64,000 nucleotides of DNA from Pseudomonas kielensis (lineage in GTDB: Bacteria > Pseudomonadota > Gammaproteobacteria > Pseudomonadales > Pseudomonadaceae). Both the position numbers and the translations under genes were made by a program. How positions within the stretch are numbered: the first letter of the stretch is position 1; each line of letters begins with the position of its first letter. This document shows, in pieces, positions 57,233 through 64,000 of this stretch. The notes below the pieces were generated by a model. The model saw nothing but the letters and a program-made list of their open reading frames with translations, did no database searches and was not told the DNA's origin. The stretch spans positions 1-64,000 of the forward strand of contig NZ_JACMYG010000011.1 in assembly GCF_014236655.1 (NCBI RefSeq), given 5' to 3'.

Positions 57233-58013
57233 ATCTCTCCTGCTTCTCGCCGCGTTGCTGTGCGCAGGCTATGCCAATGCCGACAACAGCAAGGCCAACG
57301 AGCCCACAGTGGTCGACCCGGACGGCTTTACCGAGCCATTGACCAAACTCAAGTTCAACCCGGGGCTGGACCAGCGCGAATTCGAGCGCTCGACCCTCAG
57401 TGCGCTGAACGTCTATGACCCGCTGGAGTCGTGGAACCGTCGGGTCTACCACTTCAACTACCGCTTCGATCAGTGGGTATTCCTGCCCGTGGTCGACGGC
57501 TACCGCTACATCACCCCAAGCTTCCTGCGCACCGGCGTCAGCAACTTCTTCAACAACCTGGGTGACGTGCCCAACCTGATGAACAGCCTGCTGCAACTCA
57601 AGGGCCAGCGCTCACTGGAAACCACCGGCCGCCTGCTGCTCAACACCACCATCGGCATCGCCGGCCTGTGGGACCCGGCAACCGCCATGGGCCTGCCGCG
57701 CCAGAGCGAAGACTTCGGCCAGACCCTGGGCTTCTACGGTGTTCCCGGTGGCGCCTACTTCATGTTGCCGATCCTCGGTCCTTCCAACCTGCGCGACACC
57801 GGCGGGCTGGTGGTGGACTACAGCGCAGAGTCGGCGGTCAACTTCCTCAACGTCTCGAAAGTCAGCGAGAACCACCCGGAAATCTGGGTCCTGCGCGGCG
57901 TCGACAAACGCTACCAGACCAACTTCCGCTACGGTCAGATGAACTCGCCGTTCGAGTATGAAAAGGTCCGCTACGTGTACACCGAAGCACGCAAGCTGCA
58001 GATCGCCGAATAA
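57225..58013 (+). CDS. mlaA: MlaA/VacJ family protein (outer-membrane lipid asymmetry)
   Basis: 262 residues. DPLESWNRRVYHFNYRFDQWVFLPV, the start of the MlaA fold, is clear, with GVSNFFNNLGDVPNLMNSLLQ and the FGQTLGFYGVPGGAYFMLPILGPSNLRDTGG signature in part. MlaA removes phospholipid from the outer leaflet. The N-terminus MAKSLLLLAALLCAGYANA lacks a proper lipobox: the residues before the cysteine are ALL, and ANA gives a signal-peptidase-I site instead. So it may be a soluble, non-lipidated form. The core mla genes are not here. Confidence 0.88.
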   Translation: MAKSLLLLAALLCAGYANADNSKANEPTVVDPDGFTEPLTKLKFNPGLDQREFERSTLSALNVYDPLESWNRRVYHFNYRFDQWVFLPVVDGYRYITPSFLRTGVSNFFNNLGDVPNLMNSLLQLKGQRSLETTGRLLLNTTIGIAGLWDPATAMGLPRQSEDFGQTLGFYGVPGGAYFMLPILGPSNLRDTGGLVVDYSAESAVNFLNVSKVSENHPEIWVLRGVDKRYQTNFRYGQMNSPFEYEKVRYVYTEARKLQIAE

Positions 58014-58024
58014 CTATTACGGTG

Positions 58025-58066
58025 ATAAAAAAAGGCCATTCGATGCAGATCGAATGGCCTTTTTTG
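58025..58066. terminator. Bidirectional terminator after mlaA
   Basis: AAAAAAAGGCCATTCGAT / ATCGAATGGCCTTTTTT, a long perfect stem with loop GCAG. It lies between convergent mlaA and DUF808 genes. Confidence 0.85.
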
Positions 58067-58112
58067 TGGGAACTGGCGCCCGCTTGGGGCTGTCCAGCGA
58101 AAACCGCGATCG

Positions 58113-59027
58113 TCAGCCTTTGACCGAACGCCAGATCTTGCTCACCAGCATCACCCCCGCCAACACCACCGCTCCCGCGACAATTCCGGCCACCGCATTG
58201 AGCAGGCTCGGTACGACCCACGACCAGCCGCCAATGCTCTGGCTAACGCCTTCGATCCAGTGATGCACGGCCGGTACGCCGTGAGTCAGGATCCCGCCAC
58301 CGACCAGGAACATCGCGGCAGTGCCGATCACCGACAGGCTTTTCATCATGTAGGGCGCGGCCCGCAGGATCGCACCGCCAATGCCCTTGGCAATCTGCGA
58401 AGGCTTCTGGGTCAGCCACAGGCCGAGGTCGTCGAGCTTGACGATACCCGCCACCAGGCCATAGACCCCAATGGTCATGACAATGGCAATGCCCGACAGC
58501 ACGATCACCTGCTGGGTCAGCGGTGCATCCGCCACGGTGCCCAGGGTGATGGCGATGATTTCCGCCGAGAGAATGAAGTCGGTGCGCACGGCGCCCTTGA
58601 TCTTGTCCTTCTCGAACGCCACCAGGTCGACCGCCGGGTCCGCGACCGCCTCGACCAACTGCGCATGCTCGGCCCGATCCTGCGCCGGGCTGTGGAGAAA
58701 CTTGTGCGCCAGCTTTTCAAAGCCCTCGAAACACAGGTAGGCACCGCCAAGCATCAACAGCGGCGTTACCAGCCAGGGCACGAACGCACTGATGGCCAGC
58801 GCCGAGGGCACCAGGATCAACTTATTGATGAACGAACCCTTGGCCACCGCCCAGACCACCGGAATTTCCCGCTCGGCCCGCACGCCGGAGACCTGCTGGG
58901 CATTGAGCGCCAGGTCGTCGCCCAGCACGCCCGCGGTCTTTTTCGCGGCCATCTTGGTCATCAGCGCGACGTCATCGAGCACGGCTGCGATATCGTCGAT
59001 CAGCACCAGCAAACTACTTCCTGCCAT
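58113..59027 (-). CDS. DUF808 domain-containing membrane protein (YedI-like)
   Basis: 304 residues. It starts [40 protein letters not shown], the DUF808 beginning, followed by five or six membrane helices ([93 protein letters not shown]). E. coli YedI is the known member; function unknown. Divergent from the TetR gene across 133 bases. Confidence 0.85.
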   Translation of the reverse strand: MAGSSLLVLIDDIAAVLDDVALMTKMAAKKTAGVLGDDLALNAQQVSGVRAEREIPVVWAVAKGSFINKLILVPSALAISAFVPWLVTPLLMLGGAYLCFEGFEKLAHKFLHSPAQDRAEHAQLVEAVADPAVDLVAFEKDKIKGAVRTDFILSAEIIAITLGTVADAPLTQQVIVLSGIAIVMTIGVYGLVAGIVKLDDLGLWLTQKPSQIAKGIGGAILRAAPYMMKSLSVIGTAAMFLVGGGILTHGVPAVHHWIEGVSQSIGGWSWVVPSLLNAVAGIVAGAVVLAGVMLVSKIWRSVKG

Positions 59028-59055
59028 GGCTCAGGGTTTCCTTGGGAAATGGATG

Positions 59056-59108
59056 TTGCGCAGCATAGCCTGCCATCGGGCCAATGGGCATTCTTGAGCG
59101 CTGCGCAA
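59056..59108. promoter_or_regulatory. Inverted repeat in the DUF808/TetR divergent gap
   Basis: TTGCGCAGC at 59056-59064 and GCTGCGCAA at 59100-59108, perfect complement, 35 bases apart. It is a candidate operator for the adjacent TetR protein, but such wide spacing is unusual for one dimer site; a loop or two half sites would be needed. Confidence 0.35.
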
Positions 59109-59160
59109 GGCCGGTGCTACCATGCGCCACCGCCAGTACCGGCAAGGAACACCTTGGTTT

Positions 59161-59769
59161 ATGAGCACTATCCGCGAGCGCAATAAAGAACTGATCCTGC
59201 GTGCCGCCAGTGAGGAGTTTGCCGACAAAGGCTTCGCTGCGACCAAAACCAGTGACATCGCGGCCAAGGCGGGCTTGCCCAAGCCCAACGTCTACTACTA
59301 CTTCAAGTCCAAGGAAAACCTCTACCGCGAGGTCCTGGAAAGCATCATCGAGCCGATCCTGCAGGCCTCGACGCCATTCAACGCCGATGGCGTACCCAGC
59401 GAAGTGCTCAGCGGCTACATCCGCTCCAAGATCCGCATCTCCCGCGACCTGCCGTTTGCCTCCAAGGTGTTTGCCAGCGAGATCATGCACGGCGCACCGC
59501 ACCTGAGCGCCGACCTGGTCGAACAGCTCAACGGCCAGGCCAAGCACAATATCGAATGCATCCAGACCTGGATCGACCGCGGCCAGATCGCCCCGATCGA
59601 CCCCAACCACCTGATGTTCAGCATCTGGGCCGCAACCCAGACCTACGCCGACTTCGACTGGCAGATCTCCGCCGTCACCGGCAAGGCCAAGCTCGACGAA
59701 AACGACTACGAAGCCGCCGCACAGACCATCATCCGCCTGGTGCTCAAGGGCTGCGAGCCGGACAGGTAG
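59161..59769 (+). CDS. TetR/AcrR family transcriptional regulator (RutR-like C-domain)
   Basis: 202 residues from MSTIRERNKELILRAASEEFADKGF. The helix-turn-helix (about 27-48: TKTSDIAAKAGLPKPNVYYYF) is typical TetR. The C-terminal region (AKHNIECIQTWIDRGQIAPIDPNHLMFSIWAATQTYADFDWQ in part) resembles the YcdC/RutR ligand domain, which in E. coli binds uracil. Divergent from the DUF808 gene, which is a likely target. Ligand here is not known. Confidence 0.88.
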   Translation: MSTIRERNKELILRAASEEFADKGFAATKTSDIAAKAGLPKPNVYYYFKSKENLYREVLESIIEPILQASTPFNADGVPSEVLSGYIRSKIRISRDLPFASKVFASEIMHGAPHLSADLVEQLNGQAKHNIECIQTWIDRGQIAPIDPNHLMFSIWAATQTYADFDWQISAVTGKAKLDENDYEAAAQTIIRLVLKGCEPDR

Positions 59770-59779
59770 ATCGCTGCGC

Positions 59780-59878
59780 GGCCTTCGCGAGCAAGCCAGC
59801 TCCCACAGGTTTCCCTGTAGAATTCATATTCTGTGAGCCACACATATCCCTGTGGGAGCGGGCTTGCCCGCGATGGCG
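59780..59878. repeat. REPIN left of the RAYT gene
   Basis: Inverted REP pair: GCCTTCGCGAGCAAGCCAGC TCCCACAG on the left, CTGTGGGAGCGGGCTTGCCC GCGATGGC on the right, spaced by about 40 bases. Confidence 0.85.
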
Positions 59879-59893
59879 GCAACTGGGAGTGGA

Positions 59894-60352
59894 TCAGACC
59901 CAAATCGCATCCCACAAAGGATAGTCGCCAAGACGCTTTACAAGCCCAGCGCGCAACGGGTTGGCAACAACATACCGCGCCATCTTCACCAGATCCTCAT
60001 CTCGCCTCAGTGCTCGATCGTGATAGCCCTGCTGCCAGAGTGGTCCGTGCCTGGCTGTGGAAAGGTTCACCTCCCGCGTAGTCAGTGATTTGGTTTGCCG
60101 CATCAGACTACTGAGTGAGCATTTCTCCAATTCCACCAACCAGTGGAAATGGTCAGGCATGACAACCCAAGCCAATGAGTTTGCCAATCCCAGGCTTTGC
60201 GCCTTCCGAAATTGATGCACTACCAATCTGCCCAAAGCGTAATCGGCGAAAACCGGTTCTCGGCCAAGCGTATTGGTGGTCAGTAAATAGATTCGATTGG
60301 GTTCGGCATAGCGACCCGTGCGTAGACGATGTGAAGCAGGTGAATCCGGCAT
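59894..60352 (-). CDS. REP-associated tyrosine transposase (RAYT)
   Basis: 152 residues of the Y1_Tnp/HUH transposase superfamily. The HUH motif is H68-F-H70 in MPDHFHWLVEL. The catalytic tyrosine is Y127 in ARYVVANPLRAGL, by alignment to Y115 of the E. coli enzyme as I remember it. The region GPLWQQGYHDRAL is also characteristic. It is intact, and flanked on both sides by inverted REP pairs, so it forms the usual RAYT/REPIN unit. RAYTs cut and join REP DNA as single strands; they are domesticated and not mobile like IS200. Confidence 0.92.
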   Translation of the reverse strand: MPDSPASHRLRTGRYAEPNRIYLLTTNTLGREPVFADYALGRLVVHQFRKAQSLGLANSLAWVVMPDHFHWLVELEKCSLSSLMRQTKSLTTREVNLSTARHGPLWQQGYHDRALRRDEDLVKMARYVVANPLRAGLVKRLGDYPLWDAIWV

Positions 60353-60446
60353 TCCTTTGCCACTCTCATGATGAAGTCATGAGAAGGCTAGCCCCGGAAG
60401 CGCTGGATGATCATGCGGACCTTTAGCTGGATGTGTCCCGTCGATA

Positions 60447-60543
60447 GCCATCGCGGGCAAGCCCGCTCCCACAGGGTCTGATGGTGTACATAAAATATGT
60501 GGGCACCTTCGATCATTGTGGGAGCGGGCTTGCCCGCGATGGC
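60447..60543. repeat. REPIN right of the RAYT gene
   Basis: Inverted REP pair: GCCATCGCGGGCAAGCCCGC TCCCACAG, then TGTGGGAGCGGGCTTGCCCG CGATGGC, about 42 bases apart. The arms are closer to each other than in the left REPIN, with a near-identical core, as in recently copied elements. Confidence 0.88.
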
Positions 60544-60563
60544 ATTAGATCAGCCGCCGCAGA

Positions 60564-61004
60564 TCAAGCCGCTACCCCCGCATCCGCCCGCAACCCCAGC
60601 GCCTCGATGGCATTGATCGCGCATTGCTCGTCGATATCCGACAGATCCCCACTGATCCCCACGGCGCCCAGCACAGTGCCCTGCTGATCGCGAATCAGCA
60701 CCCCGCCCGGCGCCGGCACCACACTGCCCTGCCCCAGGCTATTGAGCGCGGCGATGAAGGCGGGACGTTGCTGGGCGTCCAGCGCCAACAGGCGCGAGCC
60801 CTTGCCCAGTGCGATCGCTCCCCAGGCCTTGCCGATGGCGATCTGCGGGCGCAGCAGGCTGGCGCCGTCTTCACGTTGCAGGGTGATCAGATGCCCACCG
60901 GCATCCAGTACCGCGATGGTCAGGGGCGCTGCCGCAATGGCACGTCCCGCGGCGATGGCCTGACTGGCCAGGTTGACTGCGACTTTCAAGGTTATAGCGC
61001 TCAT
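60564..61004 (-). CDS. GlcG/HbpS family protein
   Basis: 146 residues from MSAITLKVAVNLASQAIAAGRA, with GAGGAC upstream; a longer frame to 61106 has no signal. GlcG/HbpS fold: AVLDAGGHLITLQREDGASLLRPQIAIGKAW in part, and APGGVLIRDQQGTVLGAVGISGDLSDIDEQCA in part. Members bind haem or assist glycolate/corrinoid enzymes. It is divergent from gcl, so a link to glyoxylate/glycolate use is plausible but unproven. Confidence 0.85.
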   Translation of the reverse strand: MSAITLKVAVNLASQAIAAGRAIAAAPLTIAVLDAGGHLITLQREDGASLLRPQIAIGKAWGAIALGKGSRLLALDAQQRPAFIAALNSLGQGSVVPAPGGVLIRDQQGTVLGAVGISGDLSDIDEQCAINAIEALGLRADAGVAA

Positions 61005-61096
61005 GGTGCCGTCCTCATTTTGTTTTTCACAAAGCCGTGGGACGCGGGTGGGTGCCGCAGTCCGATACAACAAATAGAACACAATGAAGTATTTTT

Positions 61097-61106
61097 TTGT
61101 ATACAA
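61097..61106. promoter_or_regulatory. TTGTATACAA palindrome, copy 1
   Basis: Perfect 10-base palindrome in the glcG-like/gcl divergent gap, extended on the right by TAAT. With the copy at 61236 it forms a pair, 139 bases centre to centre. It suits an FCD/GntR-type regulator; the regulator is not in the window. Confidence 0.55.
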
Positions 61107-61235
61107 TAATTTTCGAAATGCGCCTCGTGCGACGAAACGCCACAGTGTTTATGGGCTTTTGCCGAATGAAACGAGCGCTTGAGAAAATGGATTGACCTGC
61201 GCCATCCGCCGTGAATACACTCTGCGCAAAGCCAC

Positions 61236-61245
61236 TTGTATACAA
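61236..61245. promoter_or_regulatory. TTGTATACAA palindrome, copy 2
   Basis: Identical perfect palindrome, 28 bases before the gcl start codon and extended by TTAC. It likely overlaps the gcl promoter or transcription start, so binding would repress. Confidence 0.6.
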
Positions 61246-61272
61246 TTACAAAACGTAAAGAGGCACAAAACC

Positions 61273-63048
<1,776 letters not shown>

Positions 63049-63057
63049 TTTGTAGGA

Positions 63058-63094
63058 GCGTTCTCGCATCCTGCGGGATCCGGGAACGCTCACC
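63058..63094. repeat. Inverted repeat in the gcl-hyi gap
   Basis: GAGCGTTC and GAACGCTC arms around a middle with GCATCCTGCGGGAT. It is a REP-like hairpin that may separate gcl and hyi mRNA levels. Confidence 0.5.
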
Positions 63095-63115
63095 AGAGAT
63101 TTACAGGAGTCCACC

Positions 63116-63898
63116 ATGCCGCGTTTTGCAGCCAACCTGTCCATGCTGTTCACCGAACAGGATTTTCTTGCCCGCTTCGAAGCGGCCGCCAAGGCCGGTT
63201 TCAGTGGCGTCGAATACCTGTTCCCGTACGACTTCAGCTCCGCCGAAATCAAGGCCCAGCTGGAGGCCCACGGCCTGACCCAAGTACTGTTCAACCTGCC
63301 GGCCGGTGACTGGGCCAAGGGTGAACGCGGGATCGCCTGCCACCCCGATCGCGTGGAAGAGTTCCGCGCCGGTGTCGACCTGGCCATCGCCTACGCCAAA
63401 GTGCTGGGCAACACTCAGGTCAACTGCCTGGCCGGCATTCGCCCACAAGGCGTCGACGATGCCACGGTGCAAGCAACCTTCGTCGCCAACCTCAAGTTCG
63501 CCGCCGACAAGCTGCAAGCAGCCGGCCTCAAGCTGGTGATGGAAGCCATCAACACCCGCGACATCCCGGGTTTCTACCTGAACAACACCGCGCAGGCGCT
63601 GTCGATTCGCGAACAAGTGGGCAGTGCCAACCTGTTCCTGCAATACGACATCTACCACATGCAAATCATGGAGGGCGACCTGGCCCGCACCATGGCGGCG
63701 CACCTGGGCGAGATCAACCACATCCAGCTGGCCGACAACCCGGGCCGCAACGAGCCGGGCACCGGCGAGATCAACTACCGCTTCCTGTTCGAACACCTGG
63801 ACCGCATCGGCTACCAGGGTTGGGTTGGCTGTGAATACAAGCCGCTGACCACCACTGAAGCAGGCCTGGGTTGGCTGAAAACCCACAACGCAATCTAA
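63116..63898 (+). CDS. hyi: Hydroxypyruvate isomerase
   Basis: 260 residues of the xylose-isomerase-like TIM barrel type. It interconverts hydroxypyruvate and tartronate semialdehyde. Conserved segments: MEAINTRDIPGFYL with a metal-binding Glu, QYDIYHMQIMEGDL with a metal-binding Asp/His, ADNPGRNEPGTGEINY, and GCEYKP with the C-terminal Glu. Follows gcl by 67 bases with CAGGAG before the start. Confidence 0.94.
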   Translation: MPRFAANLSMLFTEQDFLARFEAAAKAGFSGVEYLFPYDFSSAEIKAQLEAHGLTQVLFNLPAGDWAKGERGIACHPDRVEEFRAGVDLAIAYAKVLGNTQVNCLAGIRPQGVDDATVQATFVANLKFAADKLQAAGLKLVMEAINTRDIPGFYLNNTAQALSIREQVGSANLFLQYDIYHMQIMEGDLARTMAAHLGEINHIQLADNPGRNEPGTGEINYRFLFEHLDRIGYQGWVGCEYKPLTTTEAGLGWLKTHNAI

Positions 63899-63910
63899 CG
63901 CTGCCCCCCA

Positions 63911-63945
63911 TGTAGGAGCGAGTGCCCGCTTGCGGCTTGCTCGCG
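63911..63945. repeat. REP-like element after hyi
   Basis: TGTAGGAGCGAGTGCCCGCT TGCGGCTTGCTCGCGATG is a REP-family variant; TATCGCGAGCCA at the window edge may begin its inverted partner. Confidence 0.6.
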
Positions 63946-64000
63946 ATGACGCCGGCTCATCGCACATCGATGCTGCCTGGCACACCGCTATCGCGAGCCA

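Overview
The window is a 64 kb piece of a Pseudomonas chromosome, most likely of the P. fluorescens group. The evidence is high GC content, the local order gltA | sdhCDAB-sucAB-lpdG-sucCD-brnQ ... htpG ... fabBA - hybrid kinase - TonB receptor - gpsA, which agrees with what I remember of P. aeruginosa PAO1 (about PA1580 to PA1624), and the typical pseudomonad REP elements built on GTGGGAGCGGGCTTGCCCGC. It is mainly core metabolism; there is no prophage, CRISPR array, secretion cluster or integron, and the only mobile-type gene is a REP-associated tyrosine transposase (RAYT).

Layout. 1-1700: left-facing histidine/basic amino acid ABC importer (hisJ, hisQ, start of hisM). 2178-2828: left-facing tRNA cluster of three tandem tRNA-Glu/tRNA-Gly pairs behind one strong promoter. 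3.2-10.7 kb: membrane protein, HBM-type chemoreceptor, MocR regulator, short-chain dehydrogenase, NADP-dependent reductase, pyrF. 10.8-19.3 kb: left-facing run with AI-2E-type permease, DUF4892 protein, GST-like protein, two alpha/beta hydrolases, thioesterase, acyl-CoA synthetase, sixA, DUF4389 protein and gpsA. 19.5-24.5 kb: a three-gene right-facing operon (TonB-dependent receptor, periplasmic binding protein, hybrid histidine kinase), followed by fabA-fabB. 26.5-36.7 kb: envelope and stress genes (DUF3859, amidohydrolase, OsmC, pirin, dienelactone hydrolase, htpG, two hotdog thioesterases, small lipoprotein, MAPEG, DUF599, brnQ). 37.1-50.1 kb: the TCA block sucDC, lpdG, sucBA, sdhBADC (left-facing) with gltA divergent. 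50.4-53.4 kb: actP/yjcH acetate uptake and a glycine-betaine-type binding protein. 53.7-58 kb: GH17 beta-glucan enzyme, and an esterase-mlaA operon. 58.1-60.4 kb: DUF808, TetR, RAYT with REPINs. 60.5-63.9 kb: glyoxylate utilisation (glcG-like, gcl, hyi).

How the parts work together. The sdh-suc-lpd-gltA block supplies the TCA cycle from citrate synthase through 2-oxoglutarate to fumarate. actP feeds acetate into it and gcl-hyi feeds glyoxylate towards glycerate. The acyl-CoA synthetase/thioesterase operon and fabAB handle fatty acids.

The regulatory sequence is rich. I see a HutC-type palindrome before hisJ, a DesT-like palindrome before fabAB, a perfect 9+4+9 palindrome before the acyl-CoA synthetase, twin TTGTATACAA palindromes before gcl, a heat-shock (sigma-32) promoter before htpG, near-consensus promoters for gltA, sdhC and the tRNAs, and AANAANAA (Crc/Hfq-type) motifs at three ribosome-binding regions. 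The most interesting possible system is the TonB receptor / binding protein / hybrid kinase operon next to fabA, whose kinase sits where P. aeruginosa has PA1611.
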